15,217 bases of DNA from CAZFIO01 sp964519585 (GCA_964519585.1 CAZFIO010000036.1:1-15217), one strand, 5' to 3'. Shown: positions 1-7,507, numbered from the stretch's first letter. The notes: a model not told the origin generated them from the sequence alone. A program made the numbers and translations.

Positions 1-1243
1 TGGCTTGAACTCCCCAAATTGGTGCAAATTTAAAGGCTACAAAAACTCTGATTGATAAATTCATTAAATTTGCTATTGTAAATAGGGTCATATCTCCAGC
101 TCCACGAAGGACCCCATCTGTTATGGATTTTAAACCTAAGAAGACTAGGAAAAATCCAATAAACTTTAAAAAGCTAGTACCTACAAGGAAGGCCTCTGAA
201 CCTATATCTCCATCCATAAAGATTGATATTATTTGATTATGGAATAGGGCTATAAGAAGTGCCAGACCTACTGAAAAAGCAAATATTATCTTTACTCCAA
301 CCTTATAACCTTCTTTTACCCTGTCAACTTGGTCTGCCCCTAGGTTTTGTGCGGAAAAGGTAGACATGGCATTACCCATGGCAACTAATGGAACTATGCT
401 TAAACTTTCTACCCTATTTGCTGCTGAAAAGCCTGCAAGAACTGAGGACCCGAAGCTGTTTACAACTGATTGGACTAGGACCATACCTATGGAAACTATA
501 GATTGCTGAAGGATTGATGGTATTGCCACTGTAACCATATTTCTAAGCATAAGAAAATTAAACAAGTTAACCTTTTCAGTTTCATAGCTTTGAATTAACT
601 TTATTAATATAAAAAACGAAATAATTGCTGATATTCCCTGGGCAATGACTGTGGCTATGGCTACTCCTGCTACCCCCATATTAAGAACTATAACCATATA
701 TAAATCTAGCCCTATATTTAAAAGGGATGAAAAGATTAAAAGGTATAGAGGGATTTTGGATTTTCCCAGAGAATTAAAAATAGCGGATTGAATATTGTAC
801 ATAAATAAAAAAGGTAAACCCATAAAATAAATACTTAAATACAAGGAAGCATCATCAAAGATATTTGCAGGTGTTTTTAATTTAGCAAGTATCCACTTAT
901 TTGCAAAAAAACCTAATAAAAACAAAAAAATACTAACTATGAAAAAACTAATCAAGGCTGTGTAGGCTGAGGTTTTCATTTTTTCATACTCCCTAGCCCC
1001 AAGATACTGGGAGATTATAACCGCCGACCCTATACCTCCACCTATGGCAATCATAATAAAGACTGTAGTAATAGAATAAGATGCTCCCACTGCTGCTAGA
1101 GCATCTTCACTTACAAACTTTCCTACTATAATAGTATCAGCCATGTTGTAAAACTGCTGAAATAGGTTTCCTATAATCATTGGTAAGGCAAAAAACAAGA
1201 GGGATTTTCCTAGGTCATCCTTTAACATATTGTATTCTTTCAT
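1..1243 (-). CDS. MATE family efflux transporter (partial, C-terminus beyond window)
   Basis: Reading leftward from the ATG at 1243, 414 codons are open to the window edge, with no stop. The product is a polytopic membrane protein of the MATE/DinF class, which exports drugs and other organic cations in exchange for Na+ or H+. The N-terminus reads MKEYNMLKDDLGKSLLFFAL and is followed by a PMIIGNLFQQFYNMADTIIV segment, the classic first-helix signature of MATE proteins. A matching second-half segment (IPSILQQSIVSIGMVLVQSV) and the FSAQNLGAD motif show the two-fold MATE repeat. Family members are about 450 residues, so roughly 40 residues are missing past the left edge. A GTAGGA ribosome binding site lies about 8 bases before the ATG. 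The substrate cannot be read from the sequence. Family assignment is very secure. Confidence 0.95.
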   Translation of the reverse strand, partial: MKEYNMLKDDLGKSLLFFALPMIIGNLFQQFYNMADTIIVGKFVSEDALAAVGASYSITTVFIMIAIGGGIGSAVIISQYLGAREYEKMKTSAYTALISFFIVSIFLFLLGFFANKWILAKLKTPANIFDDASLYLSIYFMGLPFLFMYNIQSAIFNSLGKSKIPLYLLIFSSLLNIGLDLYMVIVLNMGVAGVAIATVIAQGISAIISFFILIKLIQSYETEKVNLFNFLMLRNMVTVAIPSILQQSIVSIGMVLVQSVVNSFGSSVLAGFSAANRVESLSIVPLVAMGNAMSTFSAQNLGADQVDRVKEGYKVGVKIIFAFSVGLALLIALFHNQIISIFMDGDIGSEAFLVGTSFLKFIGFFLVFLGLKSITDGVLRGAGDMTLFTIANLMNLSIRVFVAFKFAPIWGVQA

Positions 1244-1277
1244 ATAAATCCTACTTTCATCTTTTATGAAGTTTACT

Positions 1278-1320
1278 AGATAATAATATATATTATCTTA
1301 TGTTTTGGGGTAAAAATCAA
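1278..1320 (-). promoter_or_regulatory. Promoter and overlapping palindromic operator of the MATE gene
   Basis: On the minus strand, TTGATT (1320-1315), a 17-base spacer and GATAAT (1297-1292) form a good sigma-A type promoter about 50 bases before the MATE start. An inverted repeat AGATAATA (1278-1285), ATATA, TATTATCT (1291-1298) covers the -10 box and the likely start point. Such a placement suits a MarR- or TetR-type repressor, but no regulator gene lies next to it, so the operator role is inferred. Confidence 0.6.
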
Positions 1321-1654
1321 GTTTTACAGCCAACTATTGAATAAGGGGGTTATTTTATGCTAAATCATAATCAGGAGGGATTAAGTTTGGGAAAAATATA
1401 ATTTCACCGGAGAAAATAGGGTTTTTATCTAGTTACATCATGCTGGTTTAAGGGCTTAACAGATGATCCTGTATCATTGTCTGATTACAATGATGAAGAT
1501 ATTCATAACTTGTATAAATTGTAAGACTTGTAAATGGTTTAAAAATGGAAGATCTTGTCCAAGATATAGCTATAATCATTAAATTATACTTTTATAATAC
1601 TGATAATAGGGTATAAGCTTATCACATAAACAAAAATGATAGGGGTGGATAAAT
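1321..1654. other. Gene-poor spacer with short frames and possible remnants
   Basis: No full gene is convincing here. Three short things are visible. At 1357-1401 a 14-codon frame MLNHNQEGLSLGKI follows an AAGGGGG ribosome binding site. At 1420-1524 a frame without start codon ends in SDYNDEDIHNLYKL. At 1490-1582 lies a Cys-rich frame listed separately. The frames overlap in different registers, which would fit a decayed small gene, but no family is recognisable. The segment also contains the 5' leader of the next gene, with two TATAAT hexamers (1571-1576 and 1593-1598). Neither has a good -35 box. Confidence 0.4.
1490..1582 (+). CDS. Possible Cys-rich small peptide
   Basis: A 30-codon frame from ATG 1490 (an in-frame ATG also lies at 1463) contains CINCKTCKWF followed by NGRSCPRY. 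The spacing is Cys-x2-Cys-x2-Cys-x8-Cys-Pro, reminiscent of a 4Fe-4S ferredoxin signature with a stretched last interval, or of a small metal-binding knuckle. No ribosome binding site precedes either ATG, and the frame is short enough to occur by chance. It could be a real tiny metal-binding protein, the tail of a decayed gene, or nothing. Low confidence. Confidence 0.2.
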   Translation: MMKIFITCINCKTCKWFKNGRSCPRYSYNH

Positions 1655-2800
1655 ATGTATAAAATTGTAAGTGATTTCCCACATGAATTGTTCAATGCCA
1701 AAGAGGGACCCTTTATTTCTTTATACCAACCTACCCATAGGCAAAGACCAGATAACAAGCAGGATGTTATTAGATTTAAAAATTTAATTCGTGAAATGGA
1801 GACTTCTTTAAAGCAGAAATATCCTAAGAAAGAAATATCTTCTATTGTAGATGTTTTCAACAGATTAGCTGAAGACAAACTATTTTGGAACTATACCCAT
1901 GAAGGCTTAGGGATATTGCATGCTGAAGGCCAAACAATAGTATATAAACTCAATAGACCTGTGAAGGAATTAGTAGTTGTAGGCGAAAACTTCCATATAA
2001 AACCCTTAATTAGATATTTCCAATCAGCAGATAGGTATCATGCTTTGGGTTTAAATAGGGAGGGGTTCACTATCTTTGAGGGCAATAGGTATGGGTTTGA
2101 TGAGATAGACCTTGATGCAGATATACCCAGGACTATGAAAGAGGTACTAGGAGACCAATTTACATCTTCTTATTTGACGGTGGGAAGATACTCTGGTGCA
2201 GGGGTAGGTGGAGTAATCCATGGTCAAGGTGGTAGGAAGGATGAAATAGACAAGGATACTGAAAGATTCTTCAGATTTGTAGATAGGACAGTTCTAGACC
2301 ATTTTTCAAGGCCCACGGGACTACCTCTAGTCTTGGTAGCCCTACCAGAACACCATACTCTTTTCAGAAACCTAAGTCATAATCCGCTCTTACTTGAGGA
2401 GGGTATAAGAACAAATTATGATATTCTGACTGTAGATAAATTAAAGGATAAAATGTGGGAACTTATGGAACCTATTTATTTAAAAAAGACCCAGGATTTA
2501 GTTAAAAGATTTGAGGGGATGCGATCACAGCATTTGGGCTCTGATGATATTGCTCAAATTGCTAGGGCCAGTGCAGAAAAAAGAATAGATACAGTCCTAC
2601 TTGAAGCAGACAAGATAATTCCCGGCAGGCTAAACAAAGAGGATGGTTCTATTGAAGAAGGGGATTTGGAAAATCCAGAAATCGGAGACCTCTTAAATGA
2701 TATAGGGGAAATGGTTCTTAAAAATGGTGGAGAAGTGGTGATTCTACCTAAGGAAAGAATGCCATCTGAAACTGGTGCTGCTGCAATCTATAGATTCTAG
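1655..2800 (+). CDS. baeRF family 3 protein (bacterial eRF1-like)
   Basis: This 381-residue protein looks like the bacterial archaeo-eukaryotic release factor group (baeRF), family 3. These are homologues of the middle and C-terminal domains of eRF1/aRF1, thought to act on ribosomes during rescue, stress or hibernation; the exact reaction is not established. The N-terminal ISLYQPTHRQRPDN segment and the C-terminal LPKERMPSETGAAAIYRF ending match the family. That ending is the closing strand of the eRF1 domain 3 fold. Residues about 187-211 (HGQGGRKDE, then ERFFRFVDR) sit where eRF1 has its GGQ loop, but read GGR. The start is set by GGGGTGG six bases before ATG 1655. The gene is monocistronic: it is flanked by the spacer to the left and a terminator to the right. 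Family assignment is fairly firm; function is inferred. Confidence 0.82.
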   Translation: MYKIVSDFPHELFNAKEGPFISLYQPTHRQRPDNKQDVIRFKNLIREMETSLKQKYPKKEISSIVDVFNRLAEDKLFWNYTHEGLGILHAEGQTIVYKLNRPVKELVVVGENFHIKPLIRYFQSADRYHALGLNREGFTIFEGNRYGFDEIDLDADIPRTMKEVLGDQFTSSYLTVGRYSGAGVGGVIHGQGGRKDEIDKDTERFFRFVDRTVLDHFSRPTGLPLVLVALPEHHTLFRNLSHNPLLLEEGIRTNYDILTVDKLKDKMWELMEPIYLKKTQDLVKRFEGMRSQHLGSDDIAQIARASAEKRIDTVLLEADKIIPGRLNKEDGSIEEGDLENPEIGDLLNDIGEMVLKNGGEVVILPKERMPSETGAAAIYRF

Positions 2801-2856
2801 TTCTCTAGAATATTTGAATATGATTTATATTTTTGTATAATCTAAACTAAAGGAAT

Positions 2857-2903
2857 AAAGCCTTGGCCTATTTAAGTATAGGTTAGGGCTTTGTTTTTGT
2901 TTT
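2857..2903 (+). terminator. Intrinsic terminator after the baeRF gene
   Basis: AAAGCCTTGGCCTA (2857-2870) pairs with TAGGTTAGGGCTTT (2879-2892) over 14 positions, counting three G-U wobbles, around an 8-base loop. A T-rich tract GTTTTTGTTTT follows. Confidence 0.85.
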
Positions 2904-2951
2904 GGCAAAAAGATATTAATTATTTTTGGATTATTATAGTCACTAGAATTT

Positions 2952-2980
2952 ACCTCTTATATCTATTAATCAACCACTTA
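2952..2980 (+). promoter_or_regulatory. Candidate LytTR binding site (two phased direct repeats)
   Basis: ACCTCTTA (2952-2959) and ACCACTTA (2973-2980) are direct repeats, starts exactly 21 bp apart, ending 11 bp before the -35 box. LytTR-family proteins bind pairs of roughly 9-bp imperfect direct repeats about two helical turns apart. The position suits activation of the LytTR gene by its own product. The repeat match is seen; the binding is inferred. Confidence 0.5.
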
Positions 2981-2991
2981 GGTGAAAACAA

Positions 2992-3019
2992 TTTACAAAT
3001 TTAAAATAAGGGATATAAT
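2992..3019 (+). promoter_or_regulatory. Promoter of the LytTR/LiaF-like operon
   Basis: TTTACA (2992-2997), a 16-base spacer and TATAAT (3014-3019) form a near-consensus sigma-A promoter 21 bases before the LytTR start codon. Confidence 0.7.
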
Positions 3020-3040
3020 TATCAATGAAAGGGTGAGGAT

Positions 3041-3508
3041 ATGAGGATACGGATTGAAATTGATGAAACCATCAGAGATGAAGAAGTTATAATTCGATGT
3101 AAAGAATTGAATAATGAAATTCATGAAATTCAAAATACTATATCCGCAATCCTTTCAAAAAAAGAACAAATTGTATTTTATAAGGATGAAACTGAGTACT
3201 ACCTATCCTTGGCTAGTATATTATTTTTCGAGACGGAGGGTGACTATATATTTGCCCATACAGTGGATGATATGTACCAGATAAGGTATAGGCTTTATGA
3301 GTTGGAAGAAATCCTACCACTGGAATTTATTAGGGTTTCAAAATCTACCATATTAAATGTAAGCCATATAAAGTCCATCAACAGGAATATAATTTCTTCC
3401 AGTACTATAGGATTTCATAATAGTCATAAGAAAACATATGTATCTAGGCATTATTTTAAGGATTTCAGAATAAGATTAATGGAAGTGAGGAGATATCATG
3501 AGAAATAA
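3041..3508 (+). CDS. LytTR family DNA-binding regulator
   Basis: The 155-residue protein has no receiver domain. Residues 1-40 are a short, charged N-terminal region, and residues about 50-150 form a LytTR DNA-binding domain. Its hallmark segments are LSLASILFFETEGDYIFAHT (56-74), the region near YRLYELEEIL (83-92), and FIRVSKSTILNVSHIKSI (96-113). This architecture is that of stand-alone LytTR regulators, which are commonly controlled by a membrane protein encoded next to them (streptococcal HdrRM and BrsRM are the known examples). The next gene here overlaps by 11 bases and encodes exactly such a membrane protein, so the two are translationally coupled. GGGTGAGG before the ATG fixes the start. 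Autoregulation is likely, given phased repeats upstream of its promoter. Target genes outside the operon are unknown. Confidence 0.92.
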   Translation: MRIRIEIDETIRDEEVIIRCKELNNEIHEIQNTISAILSKKEQIVFYKDETEYYLSLASILFFETEGDYIFAHTVDDMYQIRYRLYELEEILPLEFIRVSKSTILNVSHIKSINRNIISSSTIGFHNSHKKTYVSRHYFKDFRIRLMEVRRYHEK

Positions 3509-4190
3509 AAAGATTCTAACTGGAATATTATTTATCTTAGCTGGACTAGGATTAGTTGCAAACAGGTTAGGGTATTTGCAGGGGATAAATGTCTTTTCTA
3601 TGGTTATAACTGGATATTTGATATATATAATCATAAAAAGCATTACAAAAGTCAATATAGGTGGGATATTAGTCCCCCTATCCTTAATTGGAGTAATCTT
3701 TTGGGATTATATAGGCATCCAATCCTTTAACCCCTGGACCTTGGTTTGGGCATCTCTTTTAGTAAGTATAGGTATATCTTTAATCTTTAAGCCAAAAAAG
3801 AAATATGGTATATTTGGAAGATTTAGGTCTGACAATGCTTATTCCTACCAGGAGAAGGATGGTAGAATTCTAATAGAGTCAACCTTCTCTGAGTGTATAA
3901 GGTATCTACAAGGAGAAGATATAGAAAGTGTTAAATTAGAGTCCTCTTTTGGGTCTATGAAAATTTACTTTGATAAATTACAAGTGAAAAACAATGAACT
4001 ATTTGTGGAGATTGAATCCGCTTTTTCTGGGATAGAGCTATATCTACCTAGAGATTGGGAAGTTATAAACAAGGTTGATGCAATTTTTGGAGCTGTAAAT
4101 GAAAAAAACAGAAATTCTGGTGAAAAAACAAATACAATCTTCCTTCATGGTGATACAACCTTTTCAGGTGTAGAGATAATCTATATATAG
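3498..4190 (+). CDS. LiaF/DUF5668-like four-helix membrane protein
   Basis: The protein has 230 residues, with four hydrophobic helices near residues 7-21, 31-49, 54-70 and 82-96. A basic linker (KPKKKYGIFGRFR) follows, and then a soluble beta-rich C-terminal domain from about 122 to 230. The membrane half resembles the LiaF transmembrane/DUF5668 type. The C-terminal half, with the repeating pattern ESSFGSMKIYFD, ESAFSGIELYLP and DAIFGAVN, matches the LiaF-like cell wall-active antibiotic response domain. LiaF proteins restrain a partner regulator or kinase until the envelope is stressed. The start codon lies inside the preceding LytTR gene with GTGAGGAG just before it, which indicates coupling, and a terminator follows. 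The likely role, inferred, is membrane sensor and inhibitor of the LytTR protein. Confidence 0.85.
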   Translation: MRNKKILTGILFILAGLGLVANRLGYLQGINVFSMVITGYLIYIIIKSITKVNIGGILVPLSLIGVIFWDYIGIQSFNPWTLVWASLLVSIGISLIFKPKKKYGIFGRFRSDNAYSYQEKDGRILIESTFSECIRYLQGEDIESVKLESSFGSMKIYFDKLQVKNNELFVEIESAFSGIELYLPRDWEVINKVDAIFGAVNEKNRNSGEKTNTIFLHGDTTFSGVEIIYI

Positions 4191-4209
4191 GTCAAATAAA
4201 ATTAATGAA

Positions 4210-4240
4210 AAAAAGATAGGAGTTTCTCCTATCTTTTTCT
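4210..4240 (+). terminator. Intrinsic terminator after the LytTR/LiaF-like operon
   Basis: A perfect 13-bp stem (AAAAAGATAGGAG at 4210-4222 with CTCCTATCTTTTT at 4226-4238) closes a TTT loop. A-rich on one side and T-rich on the other, it could stop transcription from either direction. Confidence 0.92.
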
Positions 4241-4274
4241 ATTAAAAACTCTAGATAAAATTTTCCAAATAATA

Positions 4275-4283
4275 TGATATAAT
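4275..4283 (+). promoter_or_regulatory. Extended -10 promoter of the DUF4230/FtsA-like unit
   Basis: TGATATAAT is a TGnTATAAT extended -10 element 20 bases before the DUF4230 start. No good -35 box is visible, as is usual for extended -10 promoters. Confidence 0.55.
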
Positions 4284-4303
4284 TAAGGGAAGGGGGTGTT
4301 TAT

Positions 4304-4888
4304 ATGAAAAAATTAAGTAAAAGTATGAAGATAATTTTAGTCCTACTTGTAATAGGAATAGTTGCGGCAGGATATTTTCAATTTAAAATAAAAAAAGAAA
4401 CAAGTATAGATGTTAGCAGGGTAGAAGAGAAGGTTTCCAAGATATTAGAACTATCAACGGCAAAATATGATTATGTAAATGTAGCAATATATAAGGATAG
4501 CAAGAAGTTTAATAATATAAAGTTACCATTCACTACCAAACAGTTTATGATAAAATACAGTGGCTATATAAAAGCGGGCTTTGATATGGAAAATCTAGAT
4601 ATTGACCTAATGGAAGATAAGGGTATTAAAGTAAATCTAGACAGGCCCCTAATTCTAGATAATGTAATTAATGAAGAGGATGTTTATATATATGATGAAA
4701 AAAGTTCAATTTTTAATAAACTAAGCTATAATGATTTATACGAGGTACTCATAGAGGAAAAGGAAAAAGTAAAAGAGGATGCTATCAGTAAGGGTTTACT
4801 AAAGGAAGCAGAAGATAATGCAAAAGAATTGCTGGAGTCCTTATTGGAGGCTATGGACTTTGAAGAAATTCAAGTAACTTTCAAATAA
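4304..4888 (+). CDS. DUF4230 domain protein, membrane-anchored
   Basis: This 194-residue protein has one N-terminal hydrophobic segment at about residues 9-26, after a basic start (MKKLSKSMK). It is therefore either anchored with its bulk outside or secreted. The remainder fits the DUF4230 family: IKYSGYIKAGFDMENLDIDL (84-103), then VNLDRPLILDN and a late acidic helical stretch containing AISKGLLKEAEDNAKELLES. No cleavage site or lipobox is obvious. AGGGGGTG before ATG 4304 sets the start. The FtsA-like gene follows after 32 bases with no terminator between, so the two are probably cotranscribed. The biochemical function of DUF4230 is unknown. The family call rests on remembered pattern, not a search. 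Confidence 0.78.
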   Translation: MKKLSKSMKIILVLLVIGIVAAGYFQFKIKKETSIDVSRVEEKVSKILELSTAKYDYVNVAIYKDSKKFNNIKLPFTTKQFMIKYSGYIKAGFDMENLDIDLMEDKGIKVNLDRPLILDNVINEEDVYIYDEKSSIFNKLSYNDLYEVLIEEKEKVKEDAISKGLLKEAEDNAKELLESLLEAMDFEEIQVTFK

Positions 4889-4920
4889 TTGTGGAAACAA
4901 ATTAGAAGGAAGGTGATTAT

Positions 4921-6870
4921 ATGGATAATTTGATATTTTCTTTGGATATTGGGACTAGGTCTATCATTGGATTAGTTGCAGAATATCTAGGTGATGGAGT
5001 GATAAATGTATATGCATCATCTATTAGAGAGCACAAAAGACGAAACATGTATGATGGCCAGATTCATGATATTGAGGCTGTCGCAAGGACTGTTAAGGAA
5101 ATCGTGGACGATTTGGAAAATCAAACAGGTCTAAAGCTTAAAAATGTTTCCATAGCTGCTGCAGGCCGGGCCCTTAAAACTAAAAAAATATTTATAGAAA
5201 AGGATATAATCCCTTCAAGATTGATTACAAACAGAGATATAGAGATGCTTGACCTAGAGGCAATCCAAAAAGCTCAGGGACAGATAAATGAGAACTCAAA
5301 TGAATCAAATTACTATAGTATAGGGCATAGTGTAGTTGACTACTATCTTAATGGAGATAGGATTGACAAGCTTCAGGACCATAGAGGTGAAAAAATAGGA
5401 GTAGAACTATTGGTAACATTTTTGCCTCAGATTGTTGTTGAGAGTTTATATTCTGTAATAGCTAAGGTTGGTCTAGAGGTATCTACTATTACCCTTGAGC
5501 CTATTGCAGCCATTAATATAGCTATAAAGGAAGAATTAAGGTTACTAAACCTGGCCCTAGTAGATATAGGTGCAGGGACTACGGATATTGCTATAACAAG
5601 GGCAGGCCAAATCATAGCCTATGCCATGACTTCTACTGCTGGAGATGAGATTACAGAGGAGCTGGCTAGGAAACTCCTGCTGGACTTTAATACAAGTGAG
5701 GCTTTAAAGGTTAAATTATCTGAAGTCCATGAACATGAATTTATTGATATAGTTGGTATTAACCATCATGCCAAAACTGAGGAAATAGTTCATCAACTAG
5801 AAGAAATAATTAATAAAATTGCCTTGGAAATATCTGAAAAAATTCTAGAATACAACGACAAACCTCCCAGTGCAGTATTTCTATTGGGTGGTAGTTCTCA
5901 AATGCCAGGCCTAAGGGAGGCTATAGCTGGTAGGCTAAACTTGAAAAAAGAAAGAGTTTCCATAAGGGATATTTACAATGAAAAAAACATACATGGTCTA
6001 GATGAAAAAGGTCCACATATGATTACCCCTGTTGGAATTGTTCTAGAGGGTTCCAAGGGAATGGATAGACATTTTATAAATATAGAATTCAATGGACAGG
6101 AGATAAAGATATTTAATATGGACAGTATTAAGGTATCCGATGTCTTGGTACTTACAAAATTCTCACCAAGAGATTTATTGCCAAAAAGGGGAAAGGATTT
6201 TGTTTATTATCTAAATGATGAAAAGAAAGTTATAAGGGGAAAAGAGGGGACTGTTCCTGAAGTTTTGATAAATGGAGTACAAGCAAGTTTACAAACTACA
6301 ATCTATAATGGGGACAAGCTTGAAATCACAGAAAGTATTGTAGATAACAATGAAACCATCAAGCTATATGATATTTTGCCAAGAGAAAGATATATTATCT
6401 TTGAAGATAGAAGGATCAAAACCATAAAATCCATCCTAGTCAATGGCCAACCAGCAGAAGCAAATATGGAAATCCCAGAAGAGGCAAGGATTGTCACAGA
6501 TGAAATTATTAGTTTGAGAGATTTTATTAATTCCTATTCTTCTCTTACAAATAAATTCCTTGTAAATGGGGTAGAAGTTCATATGGACTATATACTAAAA
6601 GATGGTGACTATATAGAAAGGGTAATGGTTAAGCAGGATAGTCGGGAAGAAAAACCAAAAGAAGGAAAATTTATTAAATTAGTCATTAATTCAAAGATAG
6701 AACGCTTTAAGTATTTTAAGGATAAATTTGTTTTTACAGATGTTTTTGATTATATAGACTTTGATTTAAGTAAGGTTCAGGGTAAACTGGTATTGAAAAT
6801 CAACGATAAGGATGCAGGTTATACTGATGAGTTAAATAACGGAGATATATTGGATGTATATTGGAAATAA
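4921..6870 (+). CDS. FtsA-like actin-fold protein with beta-grasp C-terminal extension
   Basis: At 649 residues this is far longer than canonical FtsA (about 420). Residues 1-380 carry the actin-like ATPase elements: phosphate-1 loop SLDIGTRSI (7-15), phosphate-2 loop VDIGAGTTD (214-222) and adenosine loop FLLGGSSQMPG (320-330). An FtsA/SHS2-like insertion lies between the first two loops. It belongs to the FtsA/PilM-like group seen in Clostridia, separate from the FtsA encoded beside ftsZ. The C-terminal 260 residues hold three repeats, each a strand hairpin, a short helix and a closing motif hING-x10-to-13-nGDxhxh (about 386-468, 479-567, 583-649). There is no amphipathic membrane-targeting helix at the end, unlike FtsA. 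GAAGGAAGGTGA before the ATG supports the start. The partner is unknown; a role in envelope or division scaffolding is inferred. Confidence 0.85.
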   Translation: MDNLIFSLDIGTRSIIGLVAEYLGDGVINVYASSIREHKRRNMYDGQIHDIEAVARTVKEIVDDLENQTGLKLKNVSIAAAGRALKTKKIFIEKDIIPSRLITNRDIEMLDLEAIQKAQGQINENSNESNYYSIGHSVVDYYLNGDRIDKLQDHRGEKIGVELLVTFLPQIVVESLYSVIAKVGLEVSTITLEPIAAINIAIKEELRLLNLALVDIGAGTTDIAITRAGQIIAYAMTSTAGDEITEELARKLLLDFNTSEALKVKLSEVHEHEFIDIVGINHHAKTEEIVHQLEEIINKIALEISEKILEYNDKPPSAVFLLGGSSQMPGLREAIAGRLNLKKERVSIRDIYNEKNIHGLDEKGPHMITPVGIVLEGSKGMDRHFINIEFNGQEIKIFNMDSIKVSDVLVLTKFSPRDLLPKRGKDFVYYLNDEKKVIRGKEGTVPEVLINGVQASLQTTIYNGDKLEITESIVDNNETIKLYDILPRERYIIFEDRRIKTIKSILVNGQPAEANMEIPEEARIVTDEIISLRDFINSYSSLTNKFLVNGVEVHMDYILKDGDYIERVMVKQDSREEKPKEGKFIKLVINSKIERFKYFKDKFVFTDVFDYIDFDLSKVQGKLVLKINDKDAGYTDELNNGDILDVYWK

Positions 6871-6898
6871 ACAGGGCAGATACCCTGTTTATTTTGTT
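6867..6898 (+). terminator. Terminator between convergent FtsA-like and response regulator genes
   Basis: ATAAACAGGG (6867-6876) pairs perfectly with CCCTGTTTAT (6883-6892) around a 6-base loop, followed by TTTGTTT. It overlaps the end of the FtsA-like gene on one side and the stop codon of the regulator on the other. It is best for the plus strand, since the minus side lacks a T tract. Confidence 0.85.
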
Positions 6899-7503
6899 TC
6901 GTACTTATTTTTATAATAATATATGGCCAATTGGGTCCTATCCCTTAGATTTAATTTGTCTAGCATTGTAGAAATATAGTTTCTTACAGTACCTTCACTT
7001 AAAAAAAGTTGCCTGGCAATCTCTTTATTGTTGAACCCTTCTGCAAGAAGGTGCAATATATCCATTTCTCTAGCTGGCAAATCAATATCTAGATTTTTGG
7101 GGCTGGATTTCTTTATATTTGATACAATTTTTGAATCAAATACCATATTACCTGAAAAGACTGCTTTAATTGCAGGAATTATTCCCTTAATATTTTCCTT
7201 TAAAATATATCCTTTACAGCCTAAGGCCAAGGCTTCACTTATGTATTCATCATCTTGGAAGGTGGTAATTAGGAGAATATTTGCATCTGGGTTAATCCCC
7301 AATATTTCATTACTTGCCTCTATTCCGTTTAATTTTTCCATCCTTATATCCATAAGGATTACATCTGGCTGGTGTTTTTTAAATAAATTTACAGCTTCCA
7401 TACCATCGTAACCAAGAGCCAAAACCTCTATCCCTTGGGCCTCAACAATTGTCTTTAAAGAGTTGACTACTAGGTGGTCATCATCAATTATTATTATTTT
7501 CAT
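6889..7503 (-). CDS. NarL/LuxR-type response regulator (Lnr-like)
   Basis: This 204-residue two-domain regulator carries a receiver domain at residues 1-115. Its acidic pocket is D8 and D9, its phospho-acceptor D52 (LMDIRM), its switch Thr at 80-81 (LITTF) and its conserved Lys K102 (GYILK). Residues 142-195 form a LuxR/NarL helix-turn-helix (LPAREMDILHLLAEG, NNKEIARQLFLSEGTVRNYI). It lies four bases after the kinase gene, sharing its transcript, with AAGGAT as ribosome binding site. The pair faces a divergent ABC exporter operon, so its likely job is to switch that operon and itself on when the kinase is active. The closest known arrangement is B. subtilis LnrK (YfiK). All catalytic residues are present. 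Confidence 0.93.
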   Translation of the reverse strand: MKIIIIDDDHLVVNSLKTIVEAQGIEVLALGYDGMEAVNLFKKHQPDVILMDIRMEKLNGIEASNEILGINPDANILLITTFQDDEYISEALALGCKGYILKENIKGIIPAIKAVFSGNMVFDSKIVSNIKKSSPKNLDIDLPAREMDILHLLAEGFNNKEIARQLFLSEGTVRNYISTMLDKLNLRDRTQLAIYYYKNKYETK

Positions 7504-7507
7504 ATCC

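Noticed and set aside
7028..7411. Open frame of 127 codons on the plus strand inside the response regulator
   Set aside because: Antisense to a regulator with all catalytic residues intact; no start signal.
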